A DNA stretch of 64,000 bases, taken from NCBI RefSeq assembly GCF_001593605.1, contig NZ_CP012836.1:3290501-3354500 (forward strand), read 5' to 3'. Position numbers and translations under genes: made by a program. The notes under the pieces were generated by a model. It was not told the DNA's origin. It made no database searches and was given only the letters and a program-made list of their open reading frames with translations. Positions 51,246-59,761 of the stretch are shown here, one piece after another (the first letter of the stretch is position 1; every line of letters starts with the position of its first letter). The stretch is from Algoriphagus sanaruensis (GTDB taxonomy: Bacteria > Bacteroidota > Bacteroidia > Cytophagales > Cyclobacteriaceae).

Positions 51246-51929
51246 ATGAGGCAGTTGACCCAATCAGAATTTAAGGAAGTGCAGCGGGTAATTTTTCACA
51301 AGGAAATTTCCTCGGCAGAAGTATTGTCTGAAATCTACGATCACTATGTCAGCCATTTACAAGAATTTCCTGAGGAAAAATTCAGTCTCCAACTTTTGGA
51401 GTTAGAGCAAAAGTTCACCTTTGCCTATTGCCATGCTCTTCAAGCGAAATTTAATAAGTCAATGAGAGAAGATATCAGCAAAACGCAGTGGCTGGTGCTT
51501 CGAAAATATTTTTGTACCTCCCGTTGGATTTACGCAGCAGGTATTTTGGCCCTACTCTTTTATATCGCCAATCAAACCCAATCCGAAAAAGAGGTCGGAA
51601 TCCTAATCCTATCCCCGCTGATTTTGTTGACAATCGTCTGGTTTGCATTCAACTGGAGAGTTGCAAAAAAAATCAAACCAATCAAGCGAACATTCAAAGG
51701 AATGGCTATTCCCATCTATTCCTCGACAGCAACGCCATTTTCTGAGCGGATCTATCTACCTGTCCTATTAGGCCAAGTCCTGATCTATTTCCCGAGACTT
51801 TTCGACTTTGGAATAGACTTTAATCCGATTTTGCCCGGCGTGGCTGCAGTGATTACCGCTGTGTTGACGCTGTATTTACTGTCTTTACTTGAAGTTTGGA
51901 AAATCAAATCCAAAACTGCTTTGCTATGA
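51246..51929 (+). CDS. Membrane protein 1 of a PadR-linked triplet (EIxDH motif)
   Basis: A 227-residue protein. The N-terminal 80 residues are soluble and helical, with LSEIYDHYVSHLQEF near residue 29; the rest has four predicted membrane helices (about 97-115, 118-138, 172-190, 200-220). No known family recognised. It shares the order 'short helical head with EIxDH, then four membrane helices ending LYLLSLLEVW' with the next gene. Its stop overlaps the next start (ATGA). Confidence 0.75.
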   Translation: MRQLTQSEFKEVQRVIFHKEISSAEVLSEIYDHYVSHLQEFPEEKFSLQLLELEQKFTFAYCHALQAKFNKSMREDISKTQWLVLRKYFCTSRWIYAAGILALLFYIANQTQSEKEVGILILSPLILLTIVWFAFNWRVAKKIKPIKRTFKGMAIPIYSSTATPFSERIYLPVLLGQVLIYFPRLFDFGIDFNPILPGVAAVITAVLTLYLLSLLEVWKIKSKTALL

Positions 51930-52585
51930 GAAAGCTATCGCCTCAAGAAATCGTCCGAATCGACCAGCGGCTGGAAAGTCTGAAAATCTTTTATCTCGAA
52001 ATCTACCATGAGATTCGTGACCACTATTTCACCGAATTGGAGAAAAAGCCTGTTGAAGAGTTTGAAGCAATTTTCCAGCAACTGAATGAGACCTTTGCCT
52101 GGTCGGTGGTGAAAGGGATGGAAAAGGAAGTTAGGAAAGCAACCAATCGGCAGATCGGTCAGTTACAGCTGGATTCTCTGAAATTTTGGAACCTTGGCTG
52201 GAAAGAAAACCTGACCTATGCCGCCTGGTTAGGTCTTTTGATTTTCGCTTTTGTAAAATTTGGGATTAACGGTTTGATGTTCGCCACTTCGATTCTTGCA
52301 TTTATGGTCATCTTAGGAATTTGGTACAAGCTTGGATTTAAAGATGCTTTGAATCTTTCGATCTCAAGACACAAGCCATTAAACAGCTTGAAAGTTGGAG
52401 TTTTCTCAAGGATTGGATTTGCTTTTGGAATGCTCTCTTGGATTCACTTTGGAACCAAGCTAAGTTACGATGATGCTATTTTAAATAGCCCTAAGTTCAT
52501 TTTAGGATTTATCATACTCGTGGCTTCACTATACCTTTTGTCATTGGTCAAAGTCGCTTTTTACCACAAATTAAAAACCAAATGA
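51926..52585 (+). CDS. Membrane protein 2 of a PadR-linked triplet (EIxDH motif)
   Basis: A 219-residue protein; the ATG at 51926 overlaps the previous stop and is preferred over one 30 bases earlier. The head has LSPQEIVRIDQRLESLKIFY and then LEIYHEIRDHYFTELEKKP; four membrane helices follow and it ends LASLYLLSL-like (VASLYLLSLVKVAFYHK). It is similar to protein 1 in length, layout and end. It overlaps the next gene by 4 bases. Function unknown. Confidence 0.75.
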   Translation: MRKLSPQEIVRIDQRLESLKIFYLEIYHEIRDHYFTELEKKPVEEFEAIFQQLNETFAWSVVKGMEKEVRKATNRQIGQLQLDSLKFWNLGWKENLTYAAWLGLLIFAFVKFGINGLMFATSILAFMVILGIWYKLGFKDALNLSISRHKPLNSLKVGVFSRIGFAFGMLSWIHFGTKLSYDDAILNSPKFILGFIILVASLYLLSLVKVAFYHKLKTK

Positions 52586-53280
52586 ATCTCTCTACCGACC
52601 AAATCACCACGCTCAAAAAACTCATTTCCTTCAAAGGCTATGAGGAAATCGACGTGCAATACGAGATTCTGGACCATGTGGCCTGTCGAATCGAGGTGCT
52701 GATGGACGAAAATCCCAAGCTGACCCTAGATGAAGCTTTCCGGAAAGCGCATTCTGAATTTGGGATTTTTGGTTTTGCAGACTTGGCAGATTCCTATCGG
52801 GAAAGTATCCGGAAGAAGTTTTGGAGCCGGTATTGGGCGAGTTTGAGAAGCTTCTTGACTTCTTATCGTGTTGTTTATTTATTCCTTTTGGGCTGGACTT
52901 TTCATTGGATGAGCCAAAACTTTACACTTTTTGGAGAAAAGGTAACTGCTCCTGGATGGGGCGTGATTGGCCTGATGGTAGCGGTTGTTTTTTTCTTTAT
53001 CTATTACCACCGTATCGGGAAAAACTTCAAAGGTTATGCAACCTTCAAGCATGGACTTAGCTTTTTCACTGGATTTCAATTGATTCTTCAGGTATCCGTC
53101 CACGGTACCAAATATCTGATTGGTGAAGAAATTCCAACTACGCTATCATTCCAAGGCGTGATGGCGTGGATCACCATTAGTGCGATGTCGATAGTTTGGA
53201 TTTCGATGTTCCTTTTACCTCGTGTTATTCAAGAGGCAGTAGATGAAACCCAAAAACTCAAGGCGATTTACGAAGCCTGA
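52582..53280 (+). CDS. Membrane protein 3 of a PadR-linked triplet (EIxDH motif)
   Basis: A 232-residue protein with the same plan: head LSTDQITTLKKLISFKGYEE, then VQYEILDHVACRIEVLMDEN, LTLDEAFRKAHSEFG, and four membrane helices (about 93-110, 118-140, 152-172, 190-212). The head resembles the helical prefix domains found in PadR-controlled permease operons (DUF1700-like), which is inference. Last gene of the operon; no strong terminator follows. Confidence 0.72.
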   Translation: MNLSTDQITTLKKLISFKGYEEIDVQYEILDHVACRIEVLMDENPKLTLDEAFRKAHSEFGIFGFADLADSYRESIRKKFWSRYWASLRSFLTSYRVVYLFLLGWTFHWMSQNFTLFGEKVTAPGWGVIGLMVAVVFFFIYYHRIGKNFKGYATFKHGLSFFTGFQLILQVSVHGTKYLIGEEIPTTLSFQGVMAWITISAMSIVWISMFLLPRVIQEAVDETQKLKAIYEA

Positions 53281-53474
53281 GTTTTGCCTTTCCGTTTTCC
53301 CAAAAAGTCACCAAAGGAGCCAAACAATCCCATCGCCAACTTAATGCAATAGGGTGTTTTTGGGTTATAGCTTAGTAGAAAAATGAGTTAGTGGTACTTT
53401 AAAATTGGTTCTTATAAACTGAATATCCATCTCCTGGAGAATCGAGAATTGTTCATTGGAAATTGATAATTCTT

Positions 53475-53512
53475 GTGACTAATGCCCTACGCTGTGACTA
53501 ATGCCCTACGCC
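53475..53512. repeat. Two tandem copies of a 19-bp unit
   Basis: GTGACTAATGCCCTACGCT (53475-53493) is followed at once by the same sequence ending in C (53494-53512). Next to it are degenerate words (TTGATACTAGATAC, CTGACACTAGATAC) of the intergenic type seen elsewhere. The whole 260-base gap (53281-53540) has no gene. Confidence 0.8.
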
Positions 53513-53540
53513 TTGATACTAGATACCTGACACTAGATAC

Positions 53541-54674
53541 TTAAAGCATTCCTGCCACAGCAAATCCCACATACGTTCCTAGCGCATTTCCCAAACTCCC
53601 TACCAATACTCCCGGAATCAATAAATCGGGTCGGTTTAGACTTTCAGCCGCAGCAATAGCGGTCGTATTTCCACCCACATTGGCCTGAGATGCTACCGCA
53701 ATCACATCCCAATCCATCTTCAACAAAGCTCCTACACCAAACAAAACCAATCCGTGAATCAATACCAGAAGTCCTACAAAAAGCAGTAAAGTACCCGCCA
53801 ATTCACCAGTTTGAGCCAAAGCCCCAAAATCACAAAGTGTACCCACTGCCGCCAAAAACAGGAGTATCATAAAAAATCCTATGGTATGCTTTCCAACCAA
53901 TTGCTGTACTGAAGGAAACTGTGCCAAGATCAACGCCAGCGTGGTGAGAAAGATAATCTCGGGAACTTGGGGAAACCAGGCCACCAAAACCTTACTTATT
54001 GTAATCCCCAACAGCCCTAAGGCTAAAAGTGAGGCTAATGAAGAAATGGACACATATTCCATGCCTTGCACCCTTTCTCCAGAAAGTGCTGAAGCAAGTT
54101 TTTTCCTAGGGAAAAGCTTCTGCAAATAGTTGGGTAAGATGAGGGTCGCGATGATCCAAGGTGTACCAATCAGATTATCAATTACTGTGGCCGCAGCATA
54201 AAGGTTACCACTTTGATTGACTTCGTAGTGAAGCGCGATCGCGTTAAAGTTGATCGAACCGCCAATATAGGTGCCGGTGAACATGCCTGCGACTGCGGGA
54301 GCAAGATCACCAATTTGCACAGCAGGATTGACCAGCCACCAAGAAACAACCACGCCAATCACAGTGGCCAAAGATCCAAGTAAAAACATCCCTAAAAGTG
54401 GCAAGCCGGCCTTTCGGACGCTTTTCAAATCCACTTCTAAAAGTGCAATGAATATCCCTAGTGGGGCCAAATACAGAAAAATCCCATCATAGACTGGATT
54501 CCCATCCATAGCACTCGGAATAAGCCCCAGATTGGAAAACAAGGCACAAATGGCGATCACCCAAATCGGAGTACCGACTGTTTTTCCCCAAGGAAAACGA
54601 GTCAGCCAGTTGGCAAAAAATACAGCAATACATAGGGTTCCTGCAATAAAGAGTGGCTCTTGGGAGAAAGTCAT
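53541..54674 (-). CDS. DUF819 family membrane protein
   Basis: A 377-residue protein with about ten membrane helices, matching the DUF819 (YjcL-like) family: LTRFPWGKTVGTPIWVIAIC, WWLVNPAVQIGDLAPAVAGM, FTGTYIGGSINFNAIALHYE and SQANVGGNTTAIAAAESLNR are characteristic. The two GGS/GGNT re-entrant segments suggest a transporter; the substrate is unknown. It is 47 bases downstream of the aminotransferase gene on the same strand but ends in repeat-rich DNA. Confidence 0.88.
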   Translation of the reverse strand: MTFSQEPLFIAGTLCIAVFFANWLTRFPWGKTVGTPIWVIAICALFSNLGLIPSAMDGNPVYDGIFLYLAPLGIFIALLEVDLKSVRKAGLPLLGMFLLGSLATVIGVVVSWWLVNPAVQIGDLAPAVAGMFTGTYIGGSINFNAIALHYEVNQSGNLYAAATVIDNLIGTPWIIATLILPNYLQKLFPRKKLASALSGERVQGMEYVSISSLASLLALGLLGITISKVLVAWFPQVPEIIFLTTLALILAQFPSVQQLVGKHTIGFFMILLFLAAVGTLCDFGALAQTGELAGTLLLFVGLLVLIHGLVLFGVGALLKMDWDVIAVASQANVGGNTTAIAAAESLNRPDLLIPGVLVGSLGNALGTYVGFAVAGML

Positions 54675-54721
54675 GAGGGAAAATAGAAAAAAATCAGGCG
54701 AAACCTCCCCCTCGAATAGGA

Positions 54722-55807
54722 TTACCTGAAAAATTTCAAGACCAAATCCACTATCTGAGAAACTTCATTTTCGCTCAAATATGGGTTTAAGGGAAGGGAT
54801 AAACCATTTTTTGCCAATATCCTTGCATTGAAAAAATCTCCAGCGCTTGCATAGGACTTCATGTCGGGAAGGATCATCGGATAATGAACCGCAGTCCCTA
54901 CTCCATTTGCTTCCAAAAATGATCGCAACTCATCTCTCCGATCCGCCTGAATCACAAACAAATGGGCATTGTGATCTTCAGCTAAAATTCCTTTCGGTAA
55001 AATTAACTCTGCAATACCGTCAAAAGCCTCGAGGTATTTTTTGGCAATGGCTTTTCGCCGTTTCTGATTCTCGTCAAAATCCTCCAGCATTACATTCAAA
55101 AAAGCAGCCTGCAAGGTATCAATCCGACTATTTCTGCCAACAAGCTCATGCTGGTCTCGAACAGGCTGACCGTGATTGAGAAGCAATCTGATATTTTTAG
55201 CAATTTCAGAATTCTGGGTCAAACACATTCCTGCTTCTCCCAAAGCTCCAAGATTTTTGGTTGGGTAAAAACTCAGGCAACCCACTTCTCCCCAAGTCCC
55301 GGCTGCTTTTCCATTTTGAAAAGCGCCAAATGCCTGTGCGGCGTCTTCAATTACTGCAATCTTTAGCTTTTTCGCTTTTTCCATCAGTGACGCCATTCCC
55401 ACCATTTTCCCATAAAGGTGAACTGGAATTATCGCTTTGGTTTTAGAAGAAATGGCTTTATCCCAATCTTCTCGAATCAAACCTTGCTGATCAGTATCCC
55501 AAAAAACAGGCTTAGCTCCCACCAATACCACCGCTTCTGCAGTAGAAACCCAAGTCATTGCCGGAACAATCACTTCATCTTCAGGCCCTATTCCCAATGC
55601 TCGAAGAGCTAACTCTAGGGCATCGGTTCCATTGGCACAGGGGTTGGAATACTTTGAATTAAGAAAATTAGAAATGGACTCTTCCAAGACTTGAACCTCC
55701 TTCCCACCGGAAAAAACTCCAGTCTCCAAAACCTCCGAAAACTTCGATTTTAACCGTGATTTTAGGCTTTCTTCCAATCGGCCTAGATCAAGAAAGGGTA
55801 TGTTCAT
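54722..55807 (-). CDS. DegT/DnrJ/EryC1/StrS-type sugar aminotransferase
   Basis: A 361-residue PLP enzyme. The family start IPFLDLGRLEESLKSRLKSK, NPCANGTDALELALRALGIG, VIEDAAQAFGAFQNGK and the PLP Lys in LSFYPTKNLGALGEAG near residue 183 are all present, as is VGRNSRIDTLQAAFL. These enzymes aminate nucleotide-keto-sugars for cell-surface polysaccharides. It overlaps the upstream glycosyltransferase gene by 20 bases, so the pair likely acts on a surface glycan. Confidence 0.93.
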   Translation of the reverse strand: MNIPFLDLGRLEESLKSRLKSKFSEVLETGVFSGGKEVQVLEESISNFLNSKYSNPCANGTDALELALRALGIGPEDEVIVPAMTWVSTAEAVVLVGAKPVFWDTDQQGLIREDWDKAISSKTKAIIPVHLYGKMVGMASLMEKAKKLKIAVIEDAAQAFGAFQNGKAAGTWGEVGCLSFYPTKNLGALGEAGMCLTQNSEIAKNIRLLLNHGQPVRDQHELVGRNSRIDTLQAAFLNVMLEDFDENQKRRKAIAKKYLEAFDGIAELILPKGILAEDHNAHLFVIQADRRDELRSFLEANGVGTAVHYPMILPDMKSYASAGDFFNARILAKNGLSLPLNPYLSENEVSQIVDLVLKFFR

Positions 55808-57077
55808 CGAGAATTCTGGCTAATTGATGGGTTAGATTTTTACGAGAGAATTGCGCCAAGCTTTCGAGGTTTACAGTACTTTTTTCTGTGGAAACAAGTG
55901 CTCGAAGTTGGGCTTGAATGCCCATTTGATTTCCATGGCGAATTACCTGACCAGCTTCGGCTTCCTTTAAAATCCGAGCCGAATCTCCCTCAGGATCACC
56001 CAAAGCCAACACCGGAACTCCAGTGGCCAAATATTCAAATAGCTTCCCCGGAATATTGCCTTGGGCATTTTTGGTATCGGTCAGGATCAAAACCAGGACA
56101 TCAGCATTGGCATAAAAATCAAATACTTCTCGGTGCGAAACATACCCAGCAAAGTGAATCCGTTTGGACAACCATTCATCTTGCCTCACATATTCTTTCA
56201 CTTGCTCACTTACTTTTCCGACAAATGTCCAATCAATCTGAATTTCGGATTGTCCAAACTCTGCTTTCAGCGCCTCCATCAGCGGAATTGGATTGCGAAT
56301 GGCATCGATGATCCCTGAATAGACCAAATGGAGTTTCCCAGGCTCCTTTTCTTTTGGAGAAAAACCAGCTGGAATGTCTGCTGGATCAAAGCCATTGGTC
56401 AACAGATTAATCCGTCGATTGGCGATTTTCTCAAGATCTTTTTGAAAAGTAGGCGAAATGGTAAGGATTGCATTGGCCTCTCGAAGCACCGTTTGCTCGA
56501 GTTGAATATGTTTTTTACGAACCCATGAAGTCATGGGAAGAGTATCCAAAAATTCCCACTGAGACCAAGGGTCTCGAAAGTCAGCGATCCATGGCAAACC
56601 TGTTTTTCGCTTCAATTCTCTCCCGATCAAATGCATACTATGCGGAGGACCAGTGGTGATGATGGCCTGAAATTGACCGCTTTTGGCTAAGTCAGTAAGA
56701 AACTTTACTGATGGCTTTATCCAAAAAACTCTCGGGTCTGGAATCAATAAGTTTGCTCTTGCCCAGATGGCTGCTTTTTCTAGAAATCCTTTTTCTTTTT
56801 GTTCCAAAAGACGTCCAGGGTGAGTTTTGGTCTTTCCTTTCACCTTGGAAAAAAGCTGATAGGGTTCCCAAATCGGAAATTTAATAACCTCCAATTGCTG
56901 GGGAACCTCCTTTTCTAAACTTTCATCTTTCAGATCAAAGTCTGGGTTTTCGGGCGTAAAAATGACCGGTTCCCAATCCGTTTCAGGCAGATATTTAGCA
57001 AACTTCAACCAACGCTGTACACCCGACCCCCCACTTGGTGGCCAGTAATAAGTAACAATGAGTACGCGTCGGGTCAT
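55788..57077 (-). CDS. Glycosyltransferase family 4 protein
   Basis: A 429-residue GT-B enzyme. N-terminal VLIVTYYWPPSGGSGVQRWL is the acceptor-domain start; the C-terminal donor domain has HLVYSGIIDAIRNP, WTFVGKVSEQ, RIHFAGYVSHREVFDFYANA, VLVLILTD and GKLFEYLATGVPVLAL with the Glu that contacts the nucleotide-sugar. No signal peptide; cytoplasmic face of the membrane is expected. It is first in an operon with the DegT aminotransferase. Acceptor and sugar are unknown. Confidence 0.92.
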   Translation of the reverse strand: MTRRVLIVTYYWPPSGGSGVQRWLKFAKYLPETDWEPVIFTPENPDFDLKDESLEKEVPQQLEVIKFPIWEPYQLFSKVKGKTKTHPGRLLEQKEKGFLEKAAIWARANLLIPDPRVFWIKPSVKFLTDLAKSGQFQAIITTGPPHSMHLIGRELKRKTGLPWIADFRDPWSQWEFLDTLPMTSWVRKKHIQLEQTVLREANAILTISPTFQKDLEKIANRRINLLTNGFDPADIPAGFSPKEKEPGKLHLVYSGIIDAIRNPIPLMEALKAEFGQSEIQIDWTFVGKVSEQVKEYVRQDEWLSKRIHFAGYVSHREVFDFYANADVLVLILTDTKNAQGNIPGKLFEYLATGVPVLALGDPEGDSARILKEAEAGQVIRHGNQMGIQAQLRALVSTEKSTVNLESLAQFSRKNLTHQLARILDEHTLS

Positions 57078-57117
57078 TTTCTAAGATTGGTATAAGCTTA
57101 ACAAAGTAAATCAAACC

Positions 57118-57142
57118 CTCGAGGTTTTGAAAACCTCAAGAG
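57118..57142. repeat. REP-like hairpin between icd and the glycosyltransferase gene
   Basis: GAGGTTTT and AAAACCTC pair perfectly over a single G, flanked by CTC/AAG. A degenerate relative (AACCTCCAGATTT, AAAAACCTCGAAGG) is at 57225-57252. The 219-base gap has no gene. Confidence 0.55.
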
Positions 57143-57296
57143 TTACCAAAAAAGAAAGGGGAAAGTTTCCTATCCCCTTAACTTCATTATTCACAGTTCG
57201 AAATTAGACCCTGGATTTTTTATAAACCTCCAGATTTCAAAAACCTCGAAGGCTCTCTCAGCCCTCGTAAATCTTAAATCTAAATTCGGACTTCTT

Positions 57297-58751
57297 TTAT
57301 TCTCCTTGTGCTAATGAATAGCCTCTCACACCGTCAAAGGTGTACAAGTGCTCTGTTTTGATAAAATCAAATCCCAAATCGCGGATTTGACCAAGCAAAT
57401 TGAGGACATCAGTATGCGAAATTGCAGAGCCATCAGCGGTTTTGAATCGGCATCTCCAGTGGTCAGTACAGAAGGTTTCTTTCAATCCTTCTGGGAATAC
57501 TTTCACCCCACGATTGGTGATCAAATACAACTGTAAACCATTTGCATTGGCTTGTCTCAATTTCTCACCAATCACATTTGGATCTCTTCCATCCTCATCC
57601 CAGTCAATAAATACATCCACACCAGTCAATTCCTTCGCTGCTTTTGGTTTACCAGCGAGTTTGACATTCATGGGTTTGGTATCTTCCTTATCAAAAGAGG
57701 CAGGGGCCATTTTCACCGGAAGCTGTCCCAATCGCTCAATAACTGCTTGCGCAAACTCATGAGTACCCACCTTTTTGGCAGAAAGCCCTTCCTGATAAAT
57801 GTCTCCAGTGTGGATTCCGTCTTCCAAGGTCTTCATCCATGCATTGGAGATTTTCTCAGCAATCTCAGGCTGGCCGATGTGAACCAACATCATGATTGCT
57901 CCATTCAACAGACCTGAAGGATTCGCCATATCCATACCCGCAATATCAGGTGCAGAACCATGGATCGCTTCAAACATTGCTACTTCTTCTCCAACGTTGG
58001 CAGAGCCACCCAATCCTACAGAACCAGTCACCTGTGCTGCCACATCAGAAATGATGTCACCATATAAGTTTAGTGTAACAATCACGTCAAAAATCTCAGG
58101 TCGCTCCGCGATCAAAGCTGTACCGATATCGATGATTTTATGATCTGTTTGGATGTCTGGATATTCTTTTGCGATTTCGTCGAAAGTCTTGTGAAAAAGA
58201 CCATCTGCCAGCTTCATGATGTTATCCTTCGTCATACAAGTTACCTTCTTGCGACCGTATTTCTTCGCATATTCAAAAGCATATCGGATGATTTTTTCCG
58301 AACCTGGCTGAGAAATCAGCTTTAAGGTCTGGTAAACTTCCTGTGTTTGTCTATGCTCAATCCCAGCATATAGATCCTCCTCATTTTCGCGGATGATCAC
58401 CAAGTCTGTTTTTGGGAAATGTGTCTTAATAAAAGGCGAATAAGCCTTACAAGGTCTCACATTAGCATAAAGTCCGAAAGACTTTCGGGTAGTTACATTG
58501 AGAGACTTAAACCCTCCCCCTTGAGGAGTAGTAATCGGTGATTTCAAAAATACTTTGGTTTCTCGAAGTGAATCGATCGCTTTAGGTTCCATACCTGAGC
58601 TGATTCCTTTCAGATATACCTTTTCACCGATTTCGATCACATCATATTCCAGCTGTGCACCTGCAGCATCCAAAATGGCAAGTGTTGCTTTCATGATCTC
58701 GGGACCGATGCCATCGCCATTTGCGACAGTAATTTTTCTTTTGGAGGACAT
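57297..58751 (-). CDS. icd: NADP-dependent isocitrate dehydrogenase (long form)
   Basis: A 484-residue enzyme of the isocitrate/isopropylmalate dehydrogenase family. ITVANGDGIGPEIMKATLAI at the N-terminus, ITTPQGGGFKSLNVTTRKSF (isocitrate-binding Ser and Arg), VIIRENEEDLYAGIEHR, CMTKDNIMKLADG, LNLYGDIISDVAAQVTGSVG (metal-binding Asp) and EAIHGSAPDIAGMDMANPSG complete the active site. A C-terminal extension of about 130 residues (from VDVFIDWDEDGRDPNVIGEK) matches the long IDH of Thermus type. The ATG at 58751 is preferred; one 24 bases upstream is in frame. NADP preference is by family. Confidence 0.92.
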   Translation of the reverse strand: MSSKRKITVANGDGIGPEIMKATLAILDAAGAQLEYDVIEIGEKVYLKGISSGMEPKAIDSLRETKVFLKSPITTPQGGGFKSLNVTTRKSFGLYANVRPCKAYSPFIKTHFPKTDLVIIRENEEDLYAGIEHRQTQEVYQTLKLISQPGSEKIIRYAFEYAKKYGRKKVTCMTKDNIMKLADGLFHKTFDEIAKEYPDIQTDHKIIDIGTALIAERPEIFDVIVTLNLYGDIISDVAAQVTGSVGLGGSANVGEEVAMFEAIHGSAPDIAGMDMANPSGLLNGAIMMLVHIGQPEIAEKISNAWMKTLEDGIHTGDIYQEGLSAKKVGTHEFAQAVIERLGQLPVKMAPASFDKEDTKPMNVKLAGKPKAAKELTGVDVFIDWDEDGRDPNVIGEKLRQANANGLQLYLITNRGVKVFPEGLKETFCTDHWRCRFKTADGSAISHTDVLNLLGQIRDLGFDFIKTEHLYTFDGVRGYSLAQGE

Positions 58752-58785
58752 AGGGTAGTTAGTTTTAGTTCGCAATAAACTGCCG

Positions 58786-58793
58786 CAAAAGTA
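58786..58793 (-). promoter_or_regulatory. Bacteroidota -7 box (TACTTTTG) for icd
   Basis: On the minus strand TACTTTTG matches TAnnTTTG 34 bases before the icd ATG. A T-rich stretch (CCTTTTTTC) lies where the -33 element should be, without a clean TTG. Confidence 0.45.
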
Positions 58794-58908
58794 AGGAAAA
58801 ATGAAAAAAGGCCTTGGAAAAGAGTCCTAAAATTACCTTATACTAGACATTCAATTCCTTGATGGAAAAAGCAAAGTGCGAACTTTGGGAGATTTAATAT
58901 CCCATGAA

Positions 58909-58939
58909 TTTGGCATTGTACCCCCTCAGCTTATATTTG
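58909..58939 (+). promoter_or_regulatory. Promoter of the crotonase-flippase operon (Bacteroidota type)
   Basis: TTTG (58909-58912), a 19-base spacer and TATATTTG (58932-58939) give a full -33/-7 match. The start codon at 58961 follows 21 bases later, which also argues against the in-frame ATG at 58904 that lies upstream of the promoter. Confidence 0.75.
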
Positions 58940-58960
58940 TTTTCCTTTCCCAATTCTATT

Positions 58961-59746
58961 ATGGCAGAATTTGTAAACATCCTTGCTGAAGAAAAAAGTG
59001 GCGTTTTGTATCTAACGATCAACCGAGAAGACAAAATGAACGCCCTGAATATGAATACGCTAGAGGAAATCAAAGCGGTATTCGAGGAAGTCATCGATAA
59101 CAAATCCATCAAGGCTGTAATCCTGACGGGAGCTGGAGAAAAGGCCTTCGTAGCAGGAGCCGATATCAGCGAAATAGCAGAACTCAACGAGGTAAATGCT
59201 CGAAAATTTGCAGAAAATGGTCAGGAGATTTTTGCCATGATTGAAAATTGCCACAAGCCCGTCATCGCTGTTACCAATGGCTACACGCTCGGCGGCGGCT
59301 GTGAATTGGCGATGGCTTGCCACATGCGAATCGCTACTTCCAATGCAAAGTTTGGGCAACCAGAAGTGAATTTGGGGATTATTCCTGGCTACGGAGGAAC
59401 GCAGCGATTGACCCAACTGATCGGAAGAGGAAAAGCCAATGAGCTCATGATGACCGGAGATATGATTGGCGCAGAAGAAGCGAAATCCTTAGGCTTGGTC
59501 AATCATGTGGTAGAAACAAAGGCTGATGGTCTTGCAAAAGCAGAAGAAATCGTAGCTAAAATAATGAGCAAAGCGCCACTGGCAATTGGAATGATTGTCG
59601 ACTGCGTGAATGCTGCATTTCTCCCCGAAGAAAATGGCTATCAAACTGAAGCCAATAGCTTTGCCAGATGTGTCAAATCAGGAGATTACAAAGAAGGCAC
59701 CTCTGCTTTTCTAGAGAAAAGAAAACCCATTTTCAAAGGCGAATAA
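58961..59746 (+). CDS. Enoyl-CoA hydratase / crotonase
   Basis: A 261-residue crotonase. The oxyanion-hole segments are AFVAGADISEIAEL near residue 65 and NGYTLGGGCELAMACHMRIA near 108; the two catalytic Glu of true hydratases appear at CELAMA and GQPEVNLGIIPGYGGTQRL near 140. Inferred reaction: hydration of trans-2-enoyl-CoA in beta-oxidation or a related route. Followed after 15 bases by the flippase gene. Confidence 0.93.
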   Translation: MAEFVNILAEEKSGVLYLTINREDKMNALNMNTLEEIKAVFEEVIDNKSIKAVILTGAGEKAFVAGADISEIAELNEVNARKFAENGQEIFAMIENCHKPVIAVTNGYTLGGGCELAMACHMRIATSNAKFGQPEVNLGIIPGYGGTQRLTQLIGRGKANELMMTGDMIGAEEAKSLGLVNHVVETKADGLAKAEEIVAKIMSKAPLAIGMIVDCVNAAFLPEENGYQTEANSFARCVKSGDYKEGTSAFLEKRKPIFKGE

Positions 59747-59761
59747 GGGCCAAACTTTTTA

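Noticed and set aside
53475..53512. Tandem 19-bp repeat considered as a CRISPR remnant
   Set aside because: The copies are directly adjacent with no spacer and no cas genes are in the window.
58904..58960. N-terminal extension of the crotonase from an ATG at 58904
   Set aside because: The promoter at 58909-58939 lies within it and family homology starts at the ATG at 58961.
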